From contig CALUMB010000013.1 in the NCBI GenBank assembly GCA_944321645.1, forward strand, positions 1 to 41,519: a DNA stretch of 41,519 nucleotides, written 5' to 3'. How positions within the stretch are numbered: the stretch's first letter is position 1; each line of letters begins with the position of its first letter. This document shows positions 24,416 to 32,492 of this stretch, piece after piece. The notes under the pieces were generated by a model that ran no database searches, was not told where the DNA came from, and saw only the letters and a list, made by a program, of their open reading frames with translations. Position numbers and translations under genes: made by a program. This DNA comes from an uncultured Prevotella sp. Its GTDB lineage: Bacteria; Bacteroidota; Bacteroidia; Bacteroidales; Bacteroidaceae.

Positions 24416-24850
24416 ATGACAATCAACGAAGCACAAGACGAGGTGATAGCGGAGTTCGCCGACTTCACCGACTGGATGGACAAGTACCAGCTGCTCATCG
24501 ACTTAGGCAACGAGCAGGAGCCGCTCGACGAGCGCTACAAGACCGAGGGCAACCTCATAGACGGCTGCCAGAGCCGCGTCTGGCTGCAGGCTGACTGGCG
24601 CGACGGCGCGATATACTTCTCGGCGGAGAGCGACGCGCTCATCGTGAAGGGCATCATCGCCCTGCTCATCCGCGTGCTCAGCGGCCACACGCCCGACGAG
24701 ATACTCGGCGCCGACCTTTACTTCATCGACCGCATCGGCCTGAAGGACCACCTAAGCCCCACGCGCAGCAACGGCCTGCTGGCCATGATCAAGCAGATGC
24801 GCGTCTATGCCTTGGCCTTCAAGGCCAAGGAGGGCGGGGCCGGGCAATAG
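24416..24850 (+). CDS. sufE: SufE-like cysteine desulfuration protein
   Basis: SufE accepts persulfide sulfur from the cysteine desulfurase SufS and passes it to the SUF scaffold for iron-sulfur cluster building. The 144-residue protein has the expected length. The acceptor cysteine is C51 in LIDGCQSRVWLQ, and the family segments FADFTDWMDKYQLLIDLG (15-32), SALIVKGIIALLIRVLSGHT-like DALIVKGIIALLIRVLSG and the C-terminal LSPTRSNGLLAMIKQM are all present. No other suf gene lies in the window. It is probably co-transcribed with the U32 gene. The C-terminal AKEGGAGQ is a short variable tail. Confidence 0.94.
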   Translation: MTINEAQDEVIAEFADFTDWMDKYQLLIDLGNEQEPLDERYKTEGNLIDGCQSRVWLQADWRDGAIYFSAESDALIVKGIIALLIRVLSGHTPDEILGADLYFIDRIGLKDHLSPTRSNGLLAMIKQMRVYALAFKAKEGGAGQ

Positions 24851-25159
24851 CCTGCGGCTGGCGGTGGCCGGGCTGTGTGGCTGCCCGGCCGCACGCGGCA
24901 AGGCTCCGGCGGGGCAAGTTTGCCTTAACTTTTTTTTGCGTATGCCTTCGCCATAGTGTTAAAAACAGATGGCTTTGCCGCCCTGAGAATGGCATCGGCG
25001 GAAAATTCTGGAGCCACGCCCGCGTATATCGCAGCCACGGGTGTGCAGCCGTAACGTCTTGTATTGGCGGCACTTACCATTTGTTTATGGCAGAGTGTGC
25101 AATGAAACAGCCCCTGTTTTTGCCGAAAACCTGACAAAAACGGGGGCTTTTCCTGCCGA

Positions 25160-25265
25160 TGCGGCTTCCGATTGAGGCCGTTTAGCTTTCTGAAACGGCC
25201 TGTTTCGCATCCTAAAACGTGCCGTTTTGCAATGCGATATGTGCCGTTTTGCAAATCTGTGAGCC
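25160..25265 (-). repeat. Dispersed 220-bp repeat, partial copy 2 (inverted)
   Basis: Read on the minus strand it contains GCAAAACGGCAC, GCATTGCAAAACGGCACG, TTTTAGGATGCGAAACAGG and CCGTTTCAG in order, matching the inner 22-base units of the copies at 18102-18320 and 36008-36225. The outer TTAAC and CATATTTGCAA ends are not recognisable. Confidence 0.6.
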
Positions 25266-25397
25266 ATGGCCGAGGTTTCCGAAGGGCAAAAACCGCCCGT
25301 CGATTTCTATTCCGTCACTTTCCGCCGTGTTAAATTCGGCTTGGCAAAAAGATAAAAAATGTTATGCCATACTCTCCTTCCCCCCTGTTGCCAATCT

Positions 25398-25590
25398 CCC
25401 GAAACGCATTCGTCCGCACTCCTTTCTCCCTTCCCCTTCCTCCCGAAACGCATTTGTCCGCACTCCTTTCTCCCTTCCCCTTCCTCCCGAAACGCATTCG
25501 TCCGCATTCCTTTCTCCCTTCCCCTTCCTCCCGAAAAAACATTTGTCCGCACTCCTTTCTCCCTTCTCCTTCCTCCCGAAAAAACATTTT
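25398..25590. repeat. 44-bp tandem repeat, four units plus a partial fifth
   Basis: Units begin CCCGAAACGCATTCGTCCGC at 25398, 25442, 25486 and 25530, with a partial one at 25575; each consists of this half plus the CT-rich half ACTCCTTTCTCCCTTCCCCT. Units 1 to 3 differ at one or two bases and unit 4 carries GAAAAAAC in place of GAAACGC. A 44-base period is not a multiple of three, so it is not a protein repeat. The strand transcribed with butyrate kinase is purine-rich. There are no spacers, so this is not CRISPR. Confidence 0.9.
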
Positions 25591-25677
25591 GGCCCTGCCC
25601 ACACCCTCGCATGGATGTAGGCAGGGCCTCTGAGGTATGAAAAAATAAAATCAGCCGGGGTGGCCCGCACCCCCGCT

Positions 25678-26781
25678 TCAGTCTTGTCGGCAGGCTTGTA
25701 TCAGCCCTTCGCGGCAGTCCTCGCCTGTATATTCCATGAGCGGCAGTTCCCCCCGCAGCGCCCCGAGTGCGTTGTAGGCCAGCGAGAGCATCTCGTTCTC
25801 GCCCGGCATCACCACCACCGGCGCGAGATAGTCTACCATCGGCCGCAGCAGTCCCACGCATAGGTTGCTGTGGGCTATTCCTCCAGTGACGATTATTGCG
25901 TCGGCGCGGCCTGCGAGGGCCACGTACATTGCGCCTATCTGTTTGGCCACTCCATACATCATGGCCTCGATGAGCGTGGCGTGCGGCTGCTTGCCCTCCT
26001 CGGCCTCTGCCGAGATGGTTATCATGTCGGTCTCGCCGAGCCACGCCGCCAGCCCGCCCTTGCCGCAGAGCATCCGCTTGACTTGCGGCAGCGTGTACCG
26101 CCCGCTGAAGCACATCTCGGCCAGTTGCATGGCCGGCATGGTGCCTGCGCGTTCCGGCGTGAACGGCCCTTCGCCGCCGAGGGCGTTGTTTACGTCCACC
26201 ACGAGACCCCGGCGGTGCGCCCCAACGGAGATACCGCCGCCGAGGTGGGCCACGATCAGGTTAAGTTCCTCGTATTTGCGGCCTGTCGACGCGGCGTAGC
26301 GCCGCGCCACCGCCTTCTGGTTTAGTGCGTGGAACACCGACTTGCGCTCCATGCCCGGCAGCCCGCTTATTCGCGCCACGGGCATCATCTCGTCCACCAC
26401 CACGGGGTCTGCCGTCATGGCGGGGCATCCCCACCCGGCGGCCAGCTCGGCTGCTATCAGTGCGCCGAGGTTGCAGGCGTGCTCCATCTTGGCCTCGCGC
26501 AGGTCGCGCTTCATGCGCTCGTTCACGGCGTAGACGCCGCCCCGCAGCGGCTTGAGCAGCCCGCCGCGCCCTATCACGGCGTCGAACCTCTCGTCGATGC
26601 CGCTGCCGCGCAGCCTTCCGAGGATGAAGTCGCGGCGGTAGGCGTACTGGTCGGTTATGCGCTCAAACCGCGCCAGCTCGGCCACGGGGTGGTGCGCCCC
26701 CGACGCCCACACCTGCCGCTCGTCGTCGAAGATGGCCACCTTGGTGGAGGTGGACCCCGGGTTGATTACCAATATCCTCAT
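25678..26781 (-). CDS. buk: Butyrate kinase
   Basis: Buk transfers phosphate from butyryl-phosphate to ADP, the energy-yielding last step of butyrate or branched-chain fatty acid formation. The 367-residue protein has the ASKHA-fold kinase pattern of the acetokinase family: MRILVINPGSTSTKVAIFDD at the start, VIGRGGLLKPLRGGVYAVN (about 68-86), NLIVAHLGGGISVGAHRRG, the Buk-specific DVNNALGGEGPFTPERAGT and IIVTGGIAHSN near the C-terminus. Its start overlaps the ptb stop by four bases, so both enzymes are made together. In Bacteroidales such pairs are often thought to serve isobutyrate/isovalerate production from amino acids; butyrate itself is equally possible. The 3' region carries the 44-bp tandem repeat. 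Confidence 0.95.
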   Translation of the reverse strand: MRILVINPGSTSTKVAIFDDERQVWASGAHHPVAELARFERITDQYAYRRDFILGRLRGSGIDERFDAVIGRGGLLKPLRGGVYAVNERMKRDLREAKMEHACNLGALIAAELAAGWGCPAMTADPVVVDEMMPVARISGLPGMERKSVFHALNQKAVARRYAASTGRKYEELNLIVAHLGGGISVGAHRRGLVVDVNNALGGEGPFTPERAGTMPAMQLAEMCFSGRYTLPQVKRMLCGKGGLAAWLGETDMITISAEAEEGKQPHATLIEAMMYGVAKQIGAMYVALAGRADAIIVTGGIAHSNLCVGLLRPMVDYLAPVVVMPGENEMLSLAYNALGALRGELPLMEYTGEDCREGLIQACRQD

Positions 26782-27716
26782 GGCTTGCTTGCGTTTGCGC
26801 CCTCCACGGGGCCTGTCAGGCAGGCCAGTGCAAGGCTGGTGAACTTTGATTCGCCCGAGTCGGCCCTCGATGCCACCACCACGGGGGCGGTGGTGCCGCA
26901 GAGAATGCCCGCCATGCGGGCGTGGCCGAAGAGCGAGATGGTCTTGTAGAACGTGTTGCCGGCCTCGAGGCAGGGGAACACCAGCACGTCGGCCGTGCCG
27001 GCCACGGCGGAGCAGATGCCCTTAAGCCGCCCGCTCTCGGCGTCGCAGGCCGTCTTCACGTCCATCGGCCCGTCCACGCAGGCGTCGCCGTAGTCGCCCC
27101 GGCCGGCGCGGAGCTTCAGCTCTTCGTAGCTGATGGTGTGCGGGAACTTGTCGCTCACTTTCTCGGTGCAGTGTATCAGTGCCACCCTTGGAGCCGCCGT
27201 TCCCATGGCGCGGCACACGGCTGTGGCGTAGCGCAGCATGGCGTCGAACTGCTCGGTGGTGGGCCTTGGTATCACGGCCACGTCGGTGGCGAAGAGCATC
27301 TTGCCGTAGCCCGGCGCCTCTATTGCCGTCACGTGGCTCATCACGCTGCCCGGCCTTATCAGCCCGCGCTCTTTGTCGAGCACGGCGTGCAGCAGGTTGT
27401 CGGTGTTCAGGCACCCCTTCATGAGCACGTCTGCCCGCCCTTCCCTCACGGCCCCGACGGCGAGCCGCGCCGCCGCGTCGGGGCTGTCGGCGCATATCGT
27501 CTCCACGCGCCCCGGGTAGCGGGCCTCGAGTGCGGCCAGCCCGCAGCTCCCCCTGCTGTCTTCCACGAGCACGAAGTCGGCCACCTGTTCGTCCAAGGCT
27601 CGCCTTACGGCATACTCGGTGTGGGTGTCGGCCGGGCAGGCCACGGCCACTCGCTTGCGCTTGCCAGCCTGCCTTAGGCTCGATGTGAGTTCGTCGAAAC
27701 ATTTTATGTGCGGCAT
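26778..27716 (-). CDS. ptb: Phosphate butyryltransferase
   Basis: Ptb converts butyryl-CoA (or branched acyl-CoA) and phosphate to the acyl-phosphate used by Buk. The 312-residue length is usual. Family segments include VAVACPADTHTEYAVRRALD near the N-terminus, RADVLMKGCLNTDNLLHAVL (about 104-123), GSVMSHVTAIEAPGYGKMLF, FATDVAVIPRPT and the C-terminal DVLVFPCLEAGNTFYKTISL. The gene precedes buk with a four-base ATGA overlap, the standard ptb-buk order. A -7 box lies at 27867-27874. Together with the adjacent CoA-transferase gene this forms a fermentation block, though the latter has its own promoter and a terminator between. Confidence 0.94.
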   Translation of the reverse strand: MPHIKCFDELTSSLRQAGKRKRVAVACPADTHTEYAVRRALDEQVADFVLVEDSRGSCGLAALEARYPGRVETICADSPDAAARLAVGAVREGRADVLMKGCLNTDNLLHAVLDKERGLIRPGSVMSHVTAIEAPGYGKMLFATDVAVIPRPTTEQFDAMLRYATAVCRAMGTAAPRVALIHCTEKVSDKFPHTISYEELKLRAGRGDYGDACVDGPMDVKTACDAESGRLKGICSAVAGTADVLVFPCLEAGNTFYKTISLFGHARMAGILCGTTAPVVVASRADSGESKFTSLALACLTGPVEGANASKP

Positions 27717-27866
27717 AGTCGTATTGTTTTAGGGTTTGTCTGTGGCCGTCCGGCTTCGGCGTGCCGCTTGCCGGTTGGCCTTTGTTGCCTCGCCGCGCTT
27801 GGTTGCGGCGGCTGCGGCGTTGTGGCAGGCTTGGCTTGCGTTGCCTGCGTGGCGCGTTACCGTATG

Positions 27867-27874
27867 CAAATATA
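27867..27874 (-). promoter_or_regulatory. -7 box for ptb-buk
   Basis: Minus-strand TATATTTG about 150 bases upstream of ptb; no -33 TTG at normal spacing. Confidence 0.5.
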
Positions 27875-27990
27875 GCGATTTTTCTCCACAATGGCCTTTG
27901 TTTGCTGATATATTCCCGGCCGCTTAACTAATTTTCAGTAAGGCGCGAGGCGGTGTGGCGGCCCGCCTTGCCTTACGGCTGCGCAAACGC

Positions 27991-28039
27991 CGCGCTCCCG
28001 CCGCTGCCGGGCTTTGCAGTCGGCTGCGGCGGGAGCGCG
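27991..28039 (-). terminator. Terminator of the CoA-transferase gene
   Basis: A perfect 14-base GC-rich inverted repeat (27991-28004 and 28026-28039) around a 21-base loop lies 40 bases beyond the stop at 28079. It lacks a long U-tract. Confidence 0.65.
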
Positions 28040-28078
28040 TTTGTATTATATTTAATGTGTGGGCCTTGTTGCCTGCGT

Positions 28079-29584
28079 TCACTTCACATACTCGGCGAAG
28101 TCGGTCAGCCGCATATCGCCCTTGCGTGCCAGCGTGTCGTGCATGGCGAAGGCGGCGGGCAGGCAGTGGCGCGTGTGTCCGCCGGTGCCGAGCTTGAGGT
28201 AGTCGCGCAGCAGCGGGCGGTAGTCGGGGTGTGCGCAGTTCTCTATTATGCACTCTGCGCGTTGTAGCGGGCTTTTGCCCCTGAGGTCGGCCACGCCCTG
28301 CTCGGTGACGATCACGTTTACGTCGTGCTCCGAGTGGTCCTGGTGGCTCACCATGGGCACCACTGCGCTTATCAGGCCGCCCTTGGCCACCGACGGGCAG
28401 GTGAAGATGGAGATGTAGGCGTTGCGCTCGAAGTCGCCCGAGCCGCCTATGCCGTTCATCATCTTCGTGCCGCTGATGTGCGTCGAGTTGGCGTTGCCGT
28501 AGATGTCCACCTCGAGCGCGGTGTTGATGGCTATCACCCCGAGGCGGCGTATCAGTTCGGGCGAGTTGGACACCTCGCTGGGGCGCAGCGTGAGGTGCTT
28601 GGAGAAGTAGTCGATGTTGTCGTAGACGCGCTTCAGGCTCTCGTTCGTCACGGTGAGCGAGCAGGCCGATGCGTCCTTCACGCGGCCCTCGAGCATCATC
28701 TCGACCACTGCGTCCTGCAGCACCTCGGTGAAGATGTTGAAGTCTGGCACGGCCTTGTCGTGGCTCAGCGCGGCCAGTATGGCGTTGGCCGTGGTGCCCA
28801 CGCCGCTCTGCAGCGGCAGGAACGAGGGCGGGATGATGCCCCGCTTCATGTCCTGCATGAGGAAGGCGGCCACGTTGTGGCCTATCTGCGATGTTATCGG
28901 GTCTTCGTCCTTGAAGGCGCGTGCCTCGTCAGGGATGTTGCATTCCACCACGCCCACAATCTTGCTCGCGTCTATCTCGACGTATGGCTTGCCTATGCGG
29001 TCGCTCACTTTCGTAAGCGGTATGGGCTGGCGGTAGGGCGGGTCTTGCAGCTCGTAGACGTCGTGCAGCAGCTTGGCGCCCACGCTGTGGAACGTGTTGT
29101 GCTCCAGTATGACGCGCTTGGCCAGCCTGGCCGCCGTGGGGCTGATGCCGCCCGCCGACGTGAGGTAGGCGCGGCAGGTGTCGGCTCCCTCCTCAATGTC
29201 GCACACCTCGAGTATGGCCCAGTCCACCTCTCCCATGAAGCCGTAGCGCAGCTCCTGCGCCATCTGGCTGAGGTGTATGTCGTTGTAGGCTATCTCGCCG
29301 GCGTTGACGTGGCGGCGGAAGTCGGAGTTGGTGGTGTAGGGTGCGCGGTAGCGTATGGCCTGCGCGTTCGATAGGTCGCCGTCGGTGCTCTGCCCGGTCG
29401 ACGCGCCTGTGAATATGCCCACCTTGAACTCGCGCCCTGCCTCGTGCTCGGCGGCGGCGATGTGGGCCAGTTCCTTCGTTACGGCCTTGGCGGCGCCCGA
29501 AGGCGTGAAGCCGCTAAGGGCTATGTTCTCACCGTTCTTTATCATCGCTGCGGCTTCGGCAGCGGTCAGTCGTGTGTATGCCAT
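28079..29584 (-). CDS. Acetyl-CoA hydrolase/transferase family CoA-transferase
   Basis: This 501-residue class I CoA-transferase most likely exchanges CoA between succinyl- or propionyl-/butyryl-CoA and acetate or succinate in fermentation. The family glutamate that forms the acyl-CoA thioester intermediate is probably E287 in FNIFTEVLQDAVVEM. Other matches are ENIALSGFTPSGAAKAV (19-35), PIPLTKVSDRIGKPYVEID, FLPLQSGVGTTANAILAAL, SGTKMMNGIGGSGDFERNAY and VNVIVTEQGVADLRGKSPLQ. The exact donor and acceptor cannot be decided by sequence alone; succinyl-CoA:acetate transferase is the commonest annotation for this type in Bacteroidetes. It lies upstream of ptb-buk on the same strand but with its own good promoter (29634-29663) and a terminator. 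Confidence 0.92.
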   Translation of the reverse strand: MAYTRLTAAEAAAMIKNGENIALSGFTPSGAAKAVTKELAHIAAAEHEAGREFKVGIFTGASTGQSTDGDLSNAQAIRYRAPYTTNSDFRRHVNAGEIAYNDIHLSQMAQELRYGFMGEVDWAILEVCDIEEGADTCRAYLTSAGGISPTAARLAKRVILEHNTFHSVGAKLLHDVYELQDPPYRQPIPLTKVSDRIGKPYVEIDASKIVGVVECNIPDEARAFKDEDPITSQIGHNVAAFLMQDMKRGIIPPSFLPLQSGVGTTANAILAALSHDKAVPDFNIFTEVLQDAVVEMMLEGRVKDASACSLTVTNESLKRVYDNIDYFSKHLTLRPSEVSNSPELIRRLGVIAINTALEVDIYGNANSTHISGTKMMNGIGGSGDFERNAYISIFTCPSVAKGGLISAVVPMVSHQDHSEHDVNVIVTEQGVADLRGKSPLQRAECIIENCAHPDYRPLLRDYLKLGTGGHTRHCLPAAFAMHDTLARKGDMRLTDFAEYVK

Positions 29585-29633
29585 GTCTGTCCTTGTTTTA
29601 AGTAAGTGCCTGGATGCTGGGCCGCAGGCGATG

Positions 29634-29663
29634 CAAAGTTACTGAAAATCAGCCGTCAGGCAA
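29634..29663 (-). promoter_or_regulatory. Bacteroidetes-type promoter for the CoA-transferase gene
   Basis: Minus-strand TAACTTTG at 29641-29634 and TTG at 29663-29661, spacing 19; 49 bases upstream of the start codon. Confidence 0.7.
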
Positions 29664-29755
29664 AATAAATGCGCCACAATTTTGTTTTTGGCGCCTATCA
29701 CGGAGCCGCCGCTGCGGCAGATGGCGCATTATGCTTCATTTAAACCTGCCTTTTC

Positions 29756-29786
29756 TTGCAACCGTCGCCAAATTGCATTAACTTTG
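29756..29786 (+). promoter_or_regulatory. Bacteroidetes-type promoter for cysS
   Basis: TTG at 29756-29758 and TAACTTTG at 29779-29786, spacing 20, with the start 29 bases further on. Its position rules out the longer reading frame that begins upstream of it. Confidence 0.72.
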
Positions 29787-29815
29787 CATCCAGCATACAA
29801 AAACAACCGCGAACT

Positions 29816-31306
29816 ATGGAACAAAGACTCGTTATCTACAATACTCTGACGCGCTCGAAGCAGCCCTTCGCGCCGCTCCACGCGCCTAACGTGGGAATGT
29901 ACGTCTGCGGCCCCACCGTCTACGGCGACCCGCACCTGGGCCACGCCCGCCCGGCCATCACGTTCGACATAGTGTTCCGCTACCTGCGCCACCTCGGCTA
30001 CAAGGTGCGCTACGTGAGGAACATCACCGACGTGGGCCACCTCGAGCACGACGCCGACGAGGGCGACGACAAGATTGAGAAGAAGGCACGCCTCGAACAG
30101 CTTGAGCCGATGGAGGTGGCGCAGTACTACACAAACCGCTACCACGACGCGATGGCGGCACTTAACGTGCTCCCGCCGAGCATCGAGCCGCACGCCTCCG
30201 GCCACATCATCGAGCAGGAGGAGCTGGTGCGCCAGATAATGGACAACGGCTATGCCTACGAGAGCAACGGCAGCGTTTACTTCGACGTGGAGAAGTACAA
30301 CCGCGACCACCACTACGGCGTGCTCTCGGGCCGCAACCTCGACGACGTGAAGGACGCCAGCCGCGAGCTTGACGGCGTGGGCGAGAAGCGCCACCAGGTG
30401 GACTTCGCCCTGTGGAAGAAGGCGCAGCCGGAGCACATCATGCGCTGGCCAAGCCCTTGGAGCGACGGTTTCCCGGGGTGGCACTGCGAGTGTACGGCCA
30501 TGGGGAGGAAGTACCTCGGCGCCGAGTTCGACATACACGGCGGCGGCATGGACCTCGTCTTCCCGCACCACGAGTGCGAGATTGCGCAGGCCGTGGCCGC
30601 CCAGGGCAAGCCCATGGTGCGCTACTGGATGCACAACAACATGATAACCATCAACGGGCAGAAGATGGGCAAGAGCCTCGGCAACTTCATTACGCTCGAG
30701 CAGTTCTTCACCGGCAGCCACCCGAGCCTACAGAAGGCATACTCGCCAATGACCATACGCTTCTTCATCCTTTCCGCCCACTACCGCGGCACGGTGGACT
30801 TCTCCAACGAGGCGCTGCTGGCCAGCGAGAAGGGGTTGGAGCGGCTGATGAACGGCATCGCCGACCTGGAGCGCGTGCCGGTGGCCGACGTGTGCGACGC
30901 GGAGACCGAGGCGTTTGTGGGCGGCCTGTGCCAGAGGTGCTACGACGCAATGAACGACGACCTGGCCACGCCGCAGGTGATAAGCTATCTCTTCGAGGCT
31001 TGCTCGCACATAAACAAGCTCCTTGACCACAAGGCCACCATCTCGGCCGCCTGCCTCGACGAGCTGAAGGCCACGATGCGCCTCTTCGCATTCGACCTGC
31101 TCGGCCTGCGCGAGGAGAAGGGCGGCTCCGACGGGGCGCGCGAGGAGGCTTTCGGCAAGGTGGTGGACATGGTGCTCGACCTCCGCGCCAAGGCCAAGGC
31201 CGCCAAGGACTGGGCCACCAGCGACCGCATACGCGACGAACTGGCCGCCGCCGGCTTCGAGGTGAAGGACACCAAGGACGGCGTTACCTGGCGGCTGGGT
31301 AAGTAG
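29816..31306 (+). CDS. cysS: Cysteinyl-tRNA synthetase
   Basis: CysRS charges tRNA-Cys with cysteine. I start at the ATG at 29816 (496 residues, [20 protein letters not shown]) because the promoter lies just upstream. The class I HIGH motif is HLGH at 40-43 and the KMSKS motif is KMGKS at 283-287. Zinc ligands expected in CysRS are seen as C31 ([11 protein letters not shown]), C224 in [10 protein letters not shown] and the HHECE segment at 251-255. [16 protein letters not shown] is a standard CysRS signature. The C-terminal anticodon-binding part is complete. The gene ends 26 bases before a long palindromic repeat shared with the convergent CapA-like gene. Confidence 0.98.
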   Translation: MEQRLVIYNTLTRSKQPFAPLHAPNVGMYVCGPTVYGDPHLGHARPAITFDIVFRYLRHLGYKVRYVRNITDVGHLEHDADEGDDKIEKKARLEQLEPMEVAQYYTNRYHDAMAALNVLPPSIEPHASGHIIEQEELVRQIMDNGYAYESNGSVYFDVEKYNRDHHYGVLSGRNLDDVKDASRELDGVGEKRHQVDFALWKKAQPEHIMRWPSPWSDGFPGWHCECTAMGRKYLGAEFDIHGGGMDLVFPHHECEIAQAVAAQGKPMVRYWMHNNMITINGQKMGKSLGNFITLEQFFTGSHPSLQKAYSPMTIRFFILSAHYRGTVDFSNEALLASEKGLERLMNGIADLERVPVADVCDAETEAFVGGLCQRCYDAMNDDLATPQVISYLFEACSHINKLLDHKATISAACLDELKATMRLFAFDLLGLREEKGGSDGAREEAFGKVVDMVLDLRAKAKAAKDWATSDRIRDELAAAGFEVKDTKDGVTWRLGK

Positions 31307-31331
31307 TTCTTTCCATAAGGAGTAAATTTTT

Positions 31332-31450
31332 AGGAGTTAAGGAGTTAGAAAGGAGTAAAGGAGTTAAGACAATAGCTGTAGTTGCGGTTTTGAAGCATCC
31401 GCAAAGCATTTGTCTTAACTCCTTTACTCCTTTCTAACTCCTTAACTCCT
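31332..31450. repeat. Hairpin element with AGGAGTTAAG arms, copy 1
   Basis: Arms of 41 bases (31332-31372 and 31410-31450) are exact inverted repeats around a 37-base centre. The arms consist of near-repeats of AAGGAGTTAAG or AAGGAGTTAG. The centre (AATAGCTG...GGTTTTGAAGCA...GCAAAGCATTTG) matches, in reverse complement, the centre of the element at 39926-40142. Located between convergent cysS and capA-like genes, it can act as a bidirectional terminator. Confidence 0.9.
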
Positions 31451-31473
31451 TTTAGAAAATCACCCCTTAACTC

Positions 31474-32442
31474 CTAAAATTCTGTCACCTCCGGCACGCA
31501 CCTTTTTATCCTGATAGGGATGGCTTCGTGGTGCAGCGAGTCGGCTGTGACGGTGATGCGGGCCACGAGTGCGCGGTTGTTCAGCGGGCGGTCGAGGTCG
31601 AAGATGAAGTTGCCGAGGCTGTAGAAGATGGGCCGCCCGCGGTAGACCTCCACGTCCTGGGCCGTGTGCGGGTGGTGCCCGATTATGGCGTCGGCCCCGG
31701 CGTCGATTAGCGCGTGCGCCTCGTGGCGTTGCTCCGTGGTGGGGTGGGGCGTGTGCTCCACGCCCCAGTGCAGGCACACTATGACGCAGGCACGCGGCTC
31801 ACGGCGGCGCAGGGCGCGGACGGAGTCGCACAGCCGGTCGGCGGAAGCCTCGCAGACGCATGGCCGCGAGGGCATATACACGTAGTTTTCCGACATCACC
31901 CTGAGCGACGTGAGCACGTAGACGGGCCGCGGCTCGGCGGCCAAGGGCAGCGGGCGGCAGGCTTCGGCGTCGCCCGTTCCGTAGCCGATGGGCGTCATCC
32001 CGGCCTCCAATATATTATAATATGTGTCGGTAAGCCCATCGCGGCCTTGGTCGATGCTGTGGTTGTTGGCCAGGTTGAGGTGGGTGATGCCGTGCCGCCG
32101 CAGTGCGGGCAGCACCTTGGGGTCGGCCCGGAAGACAAACCGCTTGTTCAGCGGAGCGTCTGCCAGCGTTGCCGGGCATTCAAGGTTGGCCACCACAATC
32201 TGCGCCGTGGCAAACAGGGAGTCTACTGACGGCGAAAAGAGGCGGTCGGCCCCGGCGTAGCGTATGACCCGCCCCACGCCCCGCGAGAGCAGCACGTCGC
32301 CGGTGAAGAGAAGCCCCACCCCCGCCCTCCCCCGTGGGGAAGGGGTACTGGGAGCAGTGGGAGAACAGTGAACACCGCCCCCGCCTCCCGCCGCGCCGAG
32401 CAGAGCGGCTGCCATCACCATCACTACAATCCCCTTCCGCAT
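31474..32442 (-). CDS. CapA-like protein (calcineurin-type metallophosphatase fold), exported
   Basis: The 322-residue protein starts with a hydrophobic signal segment (MRKGIVVMVMAAALLGAAGG) and is probably exported or anchored. It matches the CapA/PgsA family, linked to poly-gamma-glutamate capsule synthesis but widespread as an uncharacterised metallophosphatase-like group. Motifs: LLFTGDVLLSRGVGRVI (44-60), VVANLECPAT, HLNLANNHSIDQGRDGL, CLHWGVEHT and GHHPHTAQDVEVYRGRPIFY followed by SLGNFIFD. No capBC genes are near, so capsule synthesis is not implied. The linker after the signal segment (SPTAPSTPSPRGRAG) is encoded by an unusual C/G-tract sequence containing an imperfect palindrome (32318-32345). 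The ATG at 32442 was used. Confidence 0.88.
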   Translation of the reverse strand: MRKGIVVMVMAAALLGAAGGGGGVHCSPTAPSTPSPRGRAGVGLLFTGDVLLSRGVGRVIRYAGADRLFSPSVDSLFATAQIVVANLECPATLADAPLNKRFVFRADPKVLPALRRHGITHLNLANNHSIDQGRDGLTDTYYNILEAGMTPIGYGTGDAEACRPLPLAAEPRPVYVLTSLRVMSENYVYMPSRPCVCEASADRLCDSVRALRRREPRACVIVCLHWGVEHTPHPTTEQRHEAHALIDAGADAIIGHHPHTAQDVEVYRGRPIFYSLGNFIFDLDRPLNNRALVARITVTADSLHHEAIPIRIKRCVPEVTEF

Positions 32443-32492
32443 ATCCTTTTATCTTTTTATTTTTATTTCCAAGAGCAGATTTTCTTAATTTC

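Larger units (their letters stand above)
24851..25677. other. 827-bp intergenic region rich in repeats
   Basis: Between the convergent sufE and butyrate kinase genes. It holds a partial inverted copy of the dispersed 220-bp repeat (about 25160-25265) and the 44-bp tandem repeat (25398-25590). Frames through the tandem repeat are artefacts of its base composition; I call no gene. Confidence 0.65.
27717..28078. other. 362-bp intergenic region
   Basis: Holds the ptb -7 box (27867-27874) and the CoA-transferase terminator (27991-28039). The remainder is GC-rich; no gene is seen. Confidence 0.6.

Noticed and set aside
25398-25590. Possible CRISPR array
   Set aside because: Units are directly adjacent at 44-base steps with no unique spacers, and no cas gene is in the window.
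25307-26113. Minus-strand frames rich in Arg/Gly/Glu across the 44-bp repeat
   Set aside because: Every frame stays open because the repeat lacks stops; its 44-base period shifts frame each unit, so a protein repeat is not supported.
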